A program made the position numbers and the translations under genes. Of a DNA stretch of 16,420 nucleotides, positions 6,188-14,491 are shown in pieces. Origin of the DNA: JBCBCP01 sp039178165 (GTDB lineage Bacteria > Pseudomonadota > Alphaproteobacteria > Rhodobacterales > Rhodobacteraceae); NCBI GenBank assembly GCA_039178165.1, contig JBCDFL010000065.1:1-16420 (forward strand), read 5' to 3'. Each line of letters starts with the position of its first letter. The stretch's first letter is position 1. The notes under the pieces are model-generated. The model had not been told where the DNA came from, searched no databases, and worked only from the letters and a program-made list of their open reading frames with translations.

Positions 6188-7626
6188 TAACGCAGACGCA
6201 GGCTAGGGCGCAGCTGGGTGAAGGGGATTTGGCTCAGATCGCAGGGATTGGCGCCGGGGGCTGTCGCGAAAAGGATGTGGTTCGCGATGCGTTTGTAATC
6301 GGCCATGAAGTGGACCGCGCTTTTGACGCAGATGATGTGGTGGTCCTTGGGATCGAGGCCGAGGGTGCGGAACTGCTCTTGGTCCGCGTTCTGCACGCGG
6401 GTGGAGGTGACGCAGACCTGCACGCCGGTGCCGGTGAGGCGCAGGCGGGCCATGGGGCCAAGCTGCGCCTGGGCGCCGGAGTACATCGGGCCGGTGCAAG
6501 TGAAGGAGCCTTCTGACAGCGCTTCGACTTTGACAGAGGCGTCCAGCGGCGCGCTGAATTCGTCAAAACCGCCGCCGAGGGGCAGGGTGATGGTCGCGCC
6601 GACGCCTGCGGCATGAGCGGCTTCGGCGGCGGCGGGGTCGTAGAGCAGGCCCAGAATTGCGTCGGGAACTTGCGCGTCCAGCAGCGCGCGCAAGATGCCG
6701 GTCGTGTCGCCGGTGCCGCCCGCGCCGGGATTGTCTTGGGGGTCGGCGATGACGACGGGGCCGGGCAGGGTCAGGGCCTTGGCGACGGTCTCCGCGGCAC
6801 TGAGCAGGTTCGGCTCGAACGCGTCTTCGGCGCGGGCGAGCAGGGCGGCGAGGCGGTCTGCCTCTGCGTCAGCCTCGGCCTGCGTATCCGCGTAAACGAA
6901 GAGCGACGGTCCGCAATCGGGCACGTCCGCGGGGGGAAAGCCGAGGGCCAGGTCAGCCGACAGCGCCGGTGAGGCGGCCACAGCGGCATAAAGCTCCGCG
7001 GCGGGGGCGCGTTCGGTGGTCTGGGCGGTGATCGGCACGATGTAGTCGCCCTGGCGGAAGGCCTTGGCGACCGGGCCGGCCAGCGCACGGTCCAAGAGAC
7101 GCGCGGCGCGGGCGCCGGTCTCCGCCAGGTCGGTGTGCGGATAGGTGCGGTAGACAGTCACCACCGTGGCCGCGTCGAAGAAGGCGCGGCTGAGGTTGCC
7201 GTGCAAGTCCAGGCTGACGGCGATGGGCATGTCCGGGCCCACGGCGGCGCGCACGCGGGCGAGGATCTCCGCCTCCGCATCGGGATACGCGCGGGTCGTC
7301 ATGGCGCCGTGCAGGTCAAGGTAGACGGCGTCGGGGGCCGCCTCGCGGATGCCTTGGACGATCTCGGCGGTGATGGCGTCGAAGGCATCCGCTTCGACGT
7401 AGCCGCCCGGCTCCGCGTAGCACCACAGGATCGGTGCGACCTCGTGCTTGCAGGCGCCCATGAAGCCCGACAGCGGCAGGTTCAGGCCCTGCATCCGCGC
7501 TGTGATGTCCGCGCCGCGGGTCATGCCGGGCCAGGCGCCTGCTGCCTCGAACCGCTCGAGCTCGGTGGGGAAGGGGGCGAAGGTGTTCGTCTCGTGCTGA
7601 AAGCCCGCGATGGCGATCCGGGTCAT
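6187..7626 (-). CDS. M81-family metallopeptidase, MlrC-like
   Basis: A 479-residue protein of the M81/MlrC (DUF1485) family, zinc-dependent cytoplasmic hydrolases; the named member MlrC cuts linear microcystin fragments, but most homologues have unknown substrates. Candidate active-site residues are all visible: E12 in GFQHETN, H106 in DLHGAM, D140 and H142 in DLHGN, and H164 in RTYPHTD. Length fits the family and there is no signal peptide. Its ATG overlaps the TGA of the upstream amidohydrolase (ATGA, 4 bases), so the two are probably translated together. The adjacent divergent oligopeptide-type ABC operon suggests the protein works on an imported peptide or amide. The family call is firm; the substrate is unknown, and microcystin is unlikely because no mlrA, mlrB or mlrD is present. 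Confidence 0.9.
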   Translation of the reverse strand: MTRIAIAGFQHETNTFAPFPTELERFEAAGAWPGMTRGADITARMQGLNLPLSGFMGACKHEVAPILWCYAEPGGYVEADAFDAITAEIVQGIREAAPDAVYLDLHGAMTTRAYPDAEAEILARVRAAVGPDMPIAVSLDLHGNLSRAFFDAATVVTVYRTYPHTDLAETGARAARLLDRALAGPVAKAFRQGDYIVPITAQTTERAPAAELYAAVAASPALSADLALGFPPADVPDCGPSLFVYADTQAEADAEADRLAALLARAEDAFEPNLLSAAETVAKALTLPGPVVIADPQDNPGAGGTGDTTGILRALLDAQVPDAILGLLYDPAAAEAAHAAGVGATITLPLGGGFDEFSAPLDASVKVEALSEGSFTCTGPMYSGAQAQLGPMARLRLTGTGVQVCVTSTRVQNADQEQFRTLGLDPKDHHIICVKSAVHFMADYKRIANHILFATAPGANPCDLSQIPFTQLRPSLRLR

Positions 7627-9242
7627 TGCGTGACCTCACCGCCCAGCACGGTGGCGAGGGGGACGACATCGCGGAGGGCGGCAGGCTCCACCGACAGCGG
7701 ATCGCGGTCCAGCACGCAGAAATCGGCCCGCTTGCCCACGGTGATGGAGCCGACCTGATCCTCCAGCCCCAGCACATAAGCCGCGCCCATGGTGATGTTA
7801 CGCAGGGCCTGGCCCACCGTGATCCGCTGATTGCGGCCCAGGATGCGCCCGCTTTCGGTCTGGCGCGTGACGGCCGCCCAGGCGGTGACGAGCGGCGCCA
7901 TGGGCGTGACCGGCGCGTCGGAATGGATCGCGAAATCGGCGCCGAAGACGGCCCAGGCATCGGCGCAGGCGTCGATCCGCTCCGCCCGTTCGGGGCCGAG
8001 GGACTTGGTGTAGTGGATGTCCCCGAAATAGTGGATGTGGTTGGCGAAGACATTGACCGTCAGGCCCAGCGCGCGCATCCGGGTGAACTGGCTGAGATCG
8101 GCGAGTTGGACGTGCTCCAGCGTGTGGCGCAGATCGGGGTTGGGGCTGGCCAACATCGCGGCGCGGTAGGCGTCGATGGCCGCCTCGGACGCGGCATCGC
8201 CGTTGGTGTGGACATGGGTTTTGACGCCCGCGCGGTGCAAGGCCAGGACCGCCGCGCGGAAATGCTCCGGCTCCATGTTCCACATGCCGTTATCTTCCAT
8301 CTGATAGTAGCCCGGCGCCTTCAGCAGGGCCGTGCCGCCCTGGATCGCGCCATCGGTAAAGAGCTTCGCGCGCCCCAGGAACAGTTTGTCCGTGCTGTGT
8401 GCGCGCAGGGCTACGGCGCGGGCGGCTTCCTCCTCCGGCGCGCCCTGCATGGCGTTCATGATGGGGACGTAGCGGGCGGGAAAGCTGGCCTCACCCGTCA
8501 CTCGCGACAGCATCGCCACTTCGTCGTCGTAAAGGTCCGACAGCAGGTCCGCGACGGTCGTGACCCCGCAATTGCGGGCGATCTTGCCATAGTTGCGCAC
8601 CGCCGCCTCGTCCGAGAGGTCCCCGAAGGCCGCGCCGGTGGCCTGCATCGCGGGGGCCATGGCGGCGAATTCCTGCAGCTCTCCGTTCGGGGCGCCGTCC
8701 GGCCCGCGCGTGACGCCGATCGTGTTGGTGTCCCGGGAGATCCCCGCGGCCTCCAGCGTGCGGCTGTTCGCGGTGGCGAGGTGGAAGTTGGAGTGGATCA
8801 CCAGCACCTTGTGCTTGGTCGACACCTGGTCGAGGTGCTCTTTGTCCAGCCGCCGCCCGGGCAGGAAGTTAGGATCAAAGCCCCAACCGATCACCGGCTC
8901 CCCCTCGGGCGTGGTGGCAGCCACAGCGCGCAGCCGTTCGATCAACGCCTCCGCCGTCGGTGCGCCCTCCCACACCTTGCCGTCAGGATCCGTGCGGGCG
9001 TAGTGGCCGCAATAGGTGTTGCGCCAGACCCCGCCGGCGGAGACGTGGGCATGCGCCTCGATCAGGCCGGGCATCAACACGTGATCCGCAAAACGGTCGT
9101 CGACGGTATAGGGGCCCCAGCCGGCGGCGCAGTCGGGCCCGCCGACCGCCAGAACGACCCCATCCCGCACCGCGACGTGAGTCGCTTCGGGAATATTGTG
9201 GTCCATGGTGAGCACGCGGGCTGCCTTGAAAACGGTCGTCAT
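7623..9242 (-). CDS. Amidohydrolase, Amidohydro_3/YtcJ-like
   Basis: A 539-residue metal-dependent hydrolase of the amidohydrolase superfamily (group with YtcJ and N-substituted formamide deformylase), acting on C-N bonds in small molecules. It begins with the small beta-sandwich (residues 1-55), then GLIEAHAH with the metal-binding H64 and H66. Further on are the typical VHTNGDAA and RHTLEHVQLAD histidine segments and HSDAPVTP with a likely metal/catalytic aspartate. There is no signal peptide, so it is cytoplasmic. The ATG at 9242 follows AAAGAGG at five bases. It is the first gene of a two-gene unit with the M81 peptidase and lies 148 bases from the divergent ABC operon. Substrates in this family vary widely and cannot be predicted here. 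Confidence 0.9.
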   Translation of the reverse strand: MTTVFKAARVLTMDHNIPEATHVAVRDGVVLAVGGPDCAAGWGPYTVDDRFADHVLMPGLIEAHAHVSAGGVWRNTYCGHYARTDPDGKVWEGAPTAEALIERLRAVAATTPEGEPVIGWGFDPNFLPGRRLDKEHLDQVSTKHKVLVIHSNFHLATANSRTLEAAGISRDTNTIGVTRGPDGAPNGELQEFAAMAPAMQATGAAFGDLSDEAAVRNYGKIARNCGVTTVADLLSDLYDDEVAMLSRVTGEASFPARYVPIMNAMQGAPEEEAARAVALRAHSTDKLFLGRAKLFTDGAIQGGTALLKAPGYYQMEDNGMWNMEPEHFRAAVLALHRAGVKTHVHTNGDAASEAAIDAYRAAMLASPNPDLRHTLEHVQLADLSQFTRMRALGLTVNVFANHIHYFGDIHYTKSLGPERAERIDACADAWAVFGADFAIHSDAPVTPMAPLVTAWAAVTRQTESGRILGRNQRITVGQALRNITMGAAYVLGLEDQVGSITVGKRADFCVLDRDPLSVEPAALRDVVPLATVLGGEVTQ

Positions 9243-9250
9243 GGGGGCCT

Positions 9251-9262
9251 CTTTACGTAAAG
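9251..9262. promoter_or_regulatory. 12-bp perfect palindrome in the divergent intergenic region
   Basis: CTTTACGTAAAG is a perfect palindrome 9-20 bases upstream of the amidohydrolase start, overlapping its AAAGAGG ribosome binding site. It could be an operator for a dimeric regulator of the divergent locus. No regulator gene lies in the window and no second copy was seen in the intergenic region. Confidence 0.35.
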
Positions 9263-9390
9263 TCAGCTAAAATTCGGGGGGATACGCCAAAATCCTCGAC
9301 AAGTCGGCTCCCGATTGCAGATCATCTTAAGGTCGGCCCCACGCGGGCGGCAATGACAAGGGTGAACCTCAAAGGAACAGGGAGTAATTT

Positions 9391-10986
9391 ATGCAAACGA
9401 TTTTCGGTATGCTCACAAGACGGGCGATGGTCGGCGCGCTGGCCGCGTTGCCCTTGGTCGCAGGCCTCAGCGCCGCGCCCGCCGCGGCGGAGACGGTGCT
9501 GCGGGTCGGGACGGATCAGGACCTCAAGAACCTCGACCCGATTTGGACGACGGCCTACGTCACCCGCAACCACGGCTACATGATCTACGATGTGCTGTTC
9601 GCGATGGACGCCGATTTCAAACCGCAGCCGCAGATGGTCGATACTTGGTCGACCTCCGAAGACGGTCTGGTCTGGACCTTCGTTCTGCGGGACGGTCTGA
9701 CGTTCCACGATGGCGCGCCGGTGACGGGCGAAGATGTCGTCGCCTCGCTGAATCGCTGGGGCCAGCGGGACGGGATGGGCCAGCAGCTTTACGGCGTGAT
9801 CGAGAGCCTGGAGGCGTCCGACGACAAGACGGTCGTTATGACCCTGTCCGAGCCCTATGGCCTGGTGCTGGAATCCATCGGCAAGCTTTCGTCGAACGTG
9901 CCGTTCATCATGCCCGCGCGCATCGCGGCGACAGACCCGTTCGAGCAGATCACCGAACATGTCGGCTCCGGCCCGTTCGTCTTCGAGGAAGACGAGTGGG
10001 TGCCAGGCAGCCAGGTCGTTTACTCCAAGTTCGCGGATTACTTGCCGCGGGACGAGCCGGCCTCCAACGCGGCGGGCGGCAAGGTCGTGTCGGTCGACAA
10101 GGTCATCCAGCAATACTTCCCCGATGCCACGACCGGCATGAACGCGATCATGGCCGGTGAGATCGACTATCACACCAACCCCGCGCCGGACCTCGCCCCG
10201 ATCCTGGAGGGGAACCCGGACATCACGGTGAAGGTCACGGACCCGCTCGGCTCCATCGGCTTTGCTCGGTTCAACCACCTGCTGCCGCCCTTCGACAATG
10301 CGGACGTGCGCCGCGCGGCGATCAAGGCCATGAAGCAGGAGGACTACCTGGCCAGCGCCGTGGGCGATCCGCAATTCTGGAAGACCTGCTATTCGGTCTA
10401 TCCGTGCGGCACGCTGCTGGAGAACGACACAGGCTCCGACGTGATGGCGACGGGCGATGTCGATGCGGCGAAGGCCGCGCTGGAAGAGGCGGGTTATGAC
10501 GGCACCGAGGTGCTGATCATGCAGCCGACGGACATCGCGATCCTCAACGCCTTCTCGCTGGTCACCGCGGACAAGCTGCGCGCGGCGGGCTTCAACGTGA
10601 AGCTGGAGGCAATGGATTGGGCCACGCTCACCTCGCGCCGGGCACTGCGTGACCCGGTGGCCGATGGCGGCTGGAACATGTTCCACACCTGGTGGATCGG
10701 GCCGGACGTCGCGGACCCGATGGCGATCGCCTTCTCCGGCAACCCGGATGCCGGCTGGTTCGGCTGGGCCGAAGATGCGGAGCTGGAAGAGGCGCGCACC
10801 GCCTTTGCCAAAGCCGCGACGCTGGAGGAAAAGCAGGCTCTGGGCGCGCAAGTGCAAGAGCGTCTGTTCGCCATCGGCGCGTCGGGCCATCTGGGCCAGT
10901 TCTTCACGCCCGTGGCCTACCGCTCGAACGTGGCGGGGATCATTGAATCGCCGATCCCGCTTTACTGGAACATCACCCTGGAGTGA
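9391..10986 (+). CDS. ABC transporter periplasmic binding protein, peptide/nickel type (SBP_bac_5)
   Basis: A 531-residue solute-binding protein that captures the substrate in the periplasm and hands it to the membrane permeases. The signal peptide has TRRAMVG (9-15) ahead of a hydrophobic run and ends at AAPAAA near residue 33. The arginine pair could direct it to Tat, though Sec is also possible. Family features include VLRVGTDQDLKNLDP at the mature N-terminus, LRDGLTFHDGAPVTGEDVV, and GSGPFVFEEDEWVPGSQVVY. C333 and C339 could form a disulphide. The ATG at 9391 follows AGGGAG at a suitable distance. It is the first gene of a four-gene operon, separated from the permease by 54 bases with a strong hairpin. 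SBP_bac_5 proteins bind peptides, nickel, sugars or opines, so the ligand is not fixed by the sequence. Confidence 0.93.
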   Translation: MQTIFGMLTRRAMVGALAALPLVAGLSAAPAAAETVLRVGTDQDLKNLDPIWTTAYVTRNHGYMIYDVLFAMDADFKPQPQMVDTWSTSEDGLVWTFVLRDGLTFHDGAPVTGEDVVASLNRWGQRDGMGQQLYGVIESLEASDDKTVVMTLSEPYGLVLESIGKLSSNVPFIMPARIAATDPFEQITEHVGSGPFVFEEDEWVPGSQVVYSKFADYLPRDEPASNAAGGKVVSVDKVIQQYFPDATTGMNAIMAGEIDYHTNPAPDLAPILEGNPDITVKVTDPLGSIGFARFNHLLPPFDNADVRRAAIKAMKQEDYLASAVGDPQFWKTCYSVYPCGTLLENDTGSDVMATGDVDAAKAALEEAGYDGTEVLIMQPTDIAILNAFSLVTADKLRAAGFNVKLEAMDWATLTSRRALRDPVADGGWNMFHTWWIGPDVADPMAIAFSGNPDAGWFGWAEDAELEEARTAFAKAATLEEKQALGAQVQERLFAIGASGHLGQFFTPVAYRSNVAGIIESPIPLYWNITLE

Positions 10987-10994
10987 TGCGGTGC

Positions 10995-11019
10995 GCGGGC
11001 GCGGTCCCTCCGCGCCCGC
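10995..11019 (+). other. 10-bp GC-only stem-loop between binding protein and permease genes
   Basis: GCGGGCGCGG (10995-11004) pairs perfectly with CCGCGCCCGC (11010-11019), loop TCCCT, 8 bases after the binding-protein stop. No T-run follows. In other binding-protein operons a stem here stabilises the upstream mRNA and lowers downstream permease expression; that role is inferred. Confidence 0.7.
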
Positions 11020-11040
11020 CGTTCGAGTGCCGGAGGGGCC

Positions 11041-11985
11041 ATGACCTTCTATATCCTCAAGCGCCTGTTGATGACCGTCCCGGTCATGCTTCTGGTCGCG
11101 CTATTCGTCTTTTTGCTGCTGCGCCTGTCGCCGGGCGATCCGGCGGCGGTGATCGCGGGGGATTATGCCACGGCCGAAGATGTCGCGCGCATCCGGGCGC
11201 AGCTTGGTCTGGATGACCCGATCGTGGTGCAATTCGCGCGCTGGATCGGATCGCTCATCCAGGGGGACCTTGGCACCTCCATCTTCTCGCGCAAGCCGGT
11301 GGCGGAGCTGATCGGCCAACGGCTGGAGCCGACGCTGTTGCTCGCGCTGACGACCATCACCTTCTCCATCCTCGTCGCGTTGCCGCTCGGCACGCTTGCG
11401 GCCTACCGCGCGGGCACCTGGGTCGACCGGGCGGTCATGTTCTTCTCTGTGGGGGGCTTTTCGGTGCCCGTTTTCGTGCTGGGCTATATCCTGATCTACG
11501 CGCTGTCGCTGCAACTGGGTTGGTTCCCGGTGCAGGGCTACCGCTCCCCGTTCGAGCATGGGCTGGGCCCGTTCCTGCACCATATCGCCATGCCGACCCT
11601 GACGCTGAGCGTCATTTACATTGCCCTCATCGCCCGGATGACCCGCGCCTCCGTCGTAGAGACGCTGGAGGAAGATTACGTGCGCACCGCCCGCGCTAAG
11701 GGGCAAAGCGAGTTCAAGGTGCTGATGCGCCACGCCCTGCGCAATGCCGCCGTGCCCATCATCACCGTGATCGGCATCGGTATCGCGCTGCTGATCAGCG
11801 GGGTGGTGGTGACCGAAAGCGTCTACAACATCCCCGGCCTGGGGCGGCTGGTCGTCGATGCGGTGCTGGCGCGGGATTATCCGATCATCCAGGGGCTGAT
11901 CCTGTTCTTCGCCTTCCTCTACATCCTTCTGAACCTCGCGGTGGACCTGACCTACTGCGTCTTTGACCCGAGGATTCGCTACTGA
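11041..11985 (+). CDS. ABC transporter permease, DppB type
   Basis: A 314-residue inner-membrane subunit of the peptide/nickel importer family. It begins with the typical FYILKRLLMTVPVML first membrane segment and the periplasmic RLSPGDPA motif, and has about six hydrophobic segments overall. The EAA-type loop that contacts the ATPase is visible as LEEDYVRTARAKGQ, followed by LMRHALRNAAVPII. The C-terminus ends with the usual DPRIRY. The start is set by CGGAGGGG just before the ATG. Its stop overlaps the next start by one base (TGATG), so translation of the two permeases is probably coupled. Paired with the DppC-type subunit, it forms the channel for whatever the preceding binding protein carries. 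Confidence 0.95.
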   Translation: MTFYILKRLLMTVPVMLLVALFVFLLLRLSPGDPAAVIAGDYATAEDVARIRAQLGLDDPIVVQFARWIGSLIQGDLGTSIFSRKPVAELIGQRLEPTLLLALTTITFSILVALPLGTLAAYRAGTWVDRAVMFFSVGGFSVPVFVLGYILIYALSLQLGWFPVQGYRSPFEHGLGPFLHHIAMPTLTLSVIYIALIARMTRASVVETLEEDYVRTARAKGQSEFKVLMRHALRNAAVPIITVIGIGIALLISGVVVTESVYNIPGLGRLVVDAVLARDYPIIQGLILFFAFLYILLNLAVDLTYCVFDPRIRY

Positions 11986-12857
11986 TGTCTGACGCAACGC
12001 TTCCCGCCAGCCCGCAGCCGGATCGCATCAGCCTGTGGCGCATCGCTGCCAAGAACCGCAGCGTCTTCTGGGGCGGCTTGATCCTGGCTGTGATCGCCAT
12101 TTTGGCCATCTTCGGCCCGTTTCTGGCCGGCAACCCGTTCGAGCTGAACGCGATGTCCCGCCTGAAACCGCCCGGGGAGTTTGGACTTTTCGGCACGGAC
12201 CAGCTGGGCCGCGACGTCTTTGCCCGGGTCATCAACGGGGCGCGCATCTCCCTGACCGTAGGCCTCGCGGTGGCGGTGATTGCCGTGGCCATCGGCCTCG
12301 TGCTGGGGCTTGTGGCAGGATACGTGCGCTGGGCGGATGGCCTCATCATGCGGGCGATGGACGGGCTGATGGCCATTCCCGCGATCCTGCTGGCCATCGC
12401 GATGATTTCGCTGTCCGGCGCGACGCTGACCACGGTGATCGCAGCCATCGTGATCCCCGAAGTGCCCGTCGTCGTCCGCCTGGTCCGCTCCGTCGTTCTA
12501 TCCGTGCGCGAGGAGGCCTATGTGGAGGCGGCGATTTCTGCCGGCACGCGCACCGGGGCCATCATGACCCGGCACGTGCTGCCCAACACCATCGCCCCGC
12601 TGATCGTGCAGGCGACCTATATCTGCGCCTCCGCGATGCTGACCGAGTCGATCCTCGGCTTCCTCGGCGCTGGCATTCCGCCGGAGATCCCATCCTGGGG
12701 CAACATCATGTCCGAAGGGCGCACGTTCTTCCAACTGACCCCATGGATCATCTTCTTCCCCGGCGCGGCGCTGGCGGTGACCGTGTTGGCGGTGAACGTG
12801 GTGGGCGACGGGCTGCGCGACACGCTCGATCCCCGGATCGCGAGGGCCATGCGATGA
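11985..12857 (+). CDS. ABC transporter permease, DppC type
   Basis: A 290-residue partner permease. After a cytoplasmic N-terminus (about 25 residues) it has a first membrane segment, then the FGTDQLGRDVFARVINGARISL motif of DppC-type proteins (FGTDQLGRDVFARV followed by INGARISL). The coupling loop is REEAYVEAAISAGT and the C-terminal part contains LGFLGAGIPPEIPSWG. About six membrane segments are present and length is normal. The start codon shares one base with the previous stop (TGATG), and its stop overlaps the ATPase start in ATGA, so all three genes are one transcriptional and translational unit. Substrate follows the binding protein and is unknown. Confidence 0.95.
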   Translation: MSDATLPASPQPDRISLWRIAAKNRSVFWGGLILAVIAILAIFGPFLAGNPFELNAMSRLKPPGEFGLFGTDQLGRDVFARVINGARISLTVGLAVAVIAVAIGLVLGLVAGYVRWADGLIMRAMDGLMAIPAILLAIAMISLSGATLTTVIAAIVIPEVPVVVRLVRSVVLSVREEAYVEAAISAGTRTGAIMTRHVLPNTIAPLIVQATYICASAMLTESILGFLGAGIPPEIPSWGNIMSEGRTFFQLTPWIIFFPGAALAVTVLAVNVVGDGLRDTLDPRIARAMR

Positions 12858-14458
12858 GCGCTATTCTCGAGGTCAAAGGCCTCACAGTCTCTCTGCCCAA
12901 GGGCGGGGACCGGGCCAATGCGGTCGAAGACATCTCTCTGACCGTCAACAATGGCGAGATCGTCTGCGTTGTGGGCGAGTCTGGTTCCGGCAAATCGGTC
13001 ACGGCCTTCACGGTCATGGGTCTGCAGGACAGCCGCGCGCTGACCCCGGTGGCGGGGGAGATTCTGCTGGACGGGGAAGACGTGCTGAAGAAAACGCCCG
13101 CCCAGATGCGCCGCCTGCGGGGCGAGCGGATGGCGATGATCTTCCAGGAGCCGATGACAGCGCTGAACCCCGTGGGCCGGGTCGGGGACCAGATTGCGGA
13201 GATGCTGGAGATTCACACAAACCTCTCCGCCGCCGCCCGCAAGGACAAGGTGCTGGCGGCCATGGCGGACGTGCACCTGCCCGAGCCGGAGAAGATGTAT
13301 CACAGCTACCCGCATCAGCTGTCGGGCGGGCAGCGCCAGCGGATCATGATCGCGATGGCCCTCGTGCTGGAGCCGGTTCTGCTGATCGCGGACGAGCCGA
13401 CGACGGCGCTTGATGTCACGACGCAGGCGCAGATCCTCAAGCTGATCCGCGAGCTGCAAGAGACGCGCGGGATGGGCGTTTTGTTCATCACCCACGATTT
13501 CGGCGTGGTGGCCGACATCGCCGACCGCGTGCTGGTGATGAAGCAGGGCCAGATGATCGAAAGCGGCCCGGTGCGGCAGGTTCTGACCCAGCCCGAACAC
13601 CCCTACACCAAGGGCCTGATGGAGGCGGTGCCCTCCATGACCCCGCCCGAACGCGCGCCCGCGGACGGCCCCGTCGCGCTGGAGGTGCGGGCGGTGCACA
13701 AGACCTATGGCGGCGGCGGCTTCCTGTCGCGCACGCGCGAGGTGAAGGCCGTGGACGCCGCCGAGTTCAAAGTGCGGCGGGGGGAAACGCTGGGCATCGT
13801 GGGCGAATCCGGGTCCGGTAAGTCGACCGTCGCGCGCTGCGCGATGCGGCTGATCGATCCGTCCTCCGGCGCGATCTTGGTTGGGGATATGAACATCGCC
13901 GAGCTCAGCGAGGACAAGCTGCGCCCGCACCGCCAGCAGATCCAGATGGTGTTTCAGGACCCGTACCGTTCGCTCAACCCGCGCCGTACTGTGGGGCAAG
14001 CGATTGTCGAGGGGCCGATGAATTACGGGCTGGGCGCCGAGGCGGCGATGGCCCGGGCGCAGGACCTGATGCGCTTCGTCGGCCTGTCGCCGGATGCGCT
14101 GGACCGCTTCCCGCACCAGTTTTCCGGCGGGCAGCGCCAGCGCATCTGCATCGCCCGCGCACTGGCGATGCAGCCCAAGGTGCTGATCGCGGACGAGGCG
14201 GTCTCGGCCCTCGACGTCTCCGTCCAGGCGCAGGTGCTGGAGCTGCTGGACAAGACGCGGGCGGAGTTCGATCTGGCGATGCTGTTCATCACCCACGATC
14301 TGCGCGTGGCCGCCCAGGTCTGTGACCGGATCATGGTGATGCAGAAGGGCCGCGTGGTGGAGGCGGGGCCGACGGCGGCGGTCTATGCCAACCCGCAGCA
14401 CAGCTATACCCGCGCGCTGCTAGATGCAGCTCCGGGGCGCAGTATTTTTGCTCGATAA
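12854..14458 (+). CDS. Double ABC ATPase of a peptide-type importer (DppD-DppF fusion type)
   Basis: A 534-residue cytoplasmic energy-coupling protein with two full nucleotide-binding domains in one chain, as in GsiA and YejF. Domain 1: Walker A GESGSGKS (41-48), signature LSGGQ (156-160), Walker B ending in D180-E181, switch H214. Domain 2: Walker A at 317-324, signature FSGGQ (423-427), D447-E448, H481. Both sites keep the catalytic glutamate and switch histidine, so neither is degenerate. The oligopeptide-family C-terminal extension of domain 1 (HPYTKGLMEAVPSM) is present; domain 2 has the shorter HSYTRALLDAAPG. The frame is open far upstream inside the DppC gene, but the start at 12854 is fixed by the ATGA overlap with the preceding stop and by the domain beginning. 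This completes the transporter without separate D and F genes. Confidence 0.96.
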   Translation: MSAILEVKGLTVSLPKGGDRANAVEDISLTVNNGEIVCVVGESGSGKSVTAFTVMGLQDSRALTPVAGEILLDGEDVLKKTPAQMRRLRGERMAMIFQEPMTALNPVGRVGDQIAEMLEIHTNLSAAARKDKVLAAMADVHLPEPEKMYHSYPHQLSGGQRQRIMIAMALVLEPVLLIADEPTTALDVTTQAQILKLIRELQETRGMGVLFITHDFGVVADIADRVLVMKQGQMIESGPVRQVLTQPEHPYTKGLMEAVPSMTPPERAPADGPVALEVRAVHKTYGGGGFLSRTREVKAVDAAEFKVRRGETLGIVGESGSGKSTVARCAMRLIDPSSGAILVGDMNIAELSEDKLRPHRQQIQMVFQDPYRSLNPRRTVGQAIVEGPMNYGLGAEAAMARAQDLMRFVGLSPDALDRFPHQFSGGQRQRICIARALAMQPKVLIADEAVSALDVSVQAQVLELLDKTRAEFDLAMLFITHDLRVAAQVCDRIMVMQKGRVVEAGPTAAVYANPQHSYTRALLDAAPGRSIFAR

Positions 14459-14491
14459 CAGCGGGTTATCCGCCGAAGCTAAAAAGACACG

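Noticed and set aside
6187..7626. Microcystin degradation (mlr) cluster
   Set aside because: Only an mlrC-like family member is present. mlrA, mlrB and mlrD are absent, and M81 proteins are widespread in bacteria with no microcystin link.
7626..9260. 544-codon open frame opposite the amidohydrolase, and similar long frames at 14576-16192 (+) and 12617-14401 (-)
   Set aside because: They mirror real genes with clear motifs, have histidine/arginine-rich low-sense translations, and arise because GC-rich codon use removes stops on the opposite strand.
12035..12853. Upstream extension of the double ATPase frame to give 807 residues
   Set aside because: It runs entirely within the DppC gene in another frame; the ATGA overlap at 12854 and the start of the ABC domain fix the true start.
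14454..14470. Hairpin GATAAC/GTTATC over the ATPase stop as a terminator
   Set aside because: The stem has only six mostly A-T pairs and no T-run on either strand; the nearby A-run at 14481-14485 is not next to a hairpin in the right orientation.
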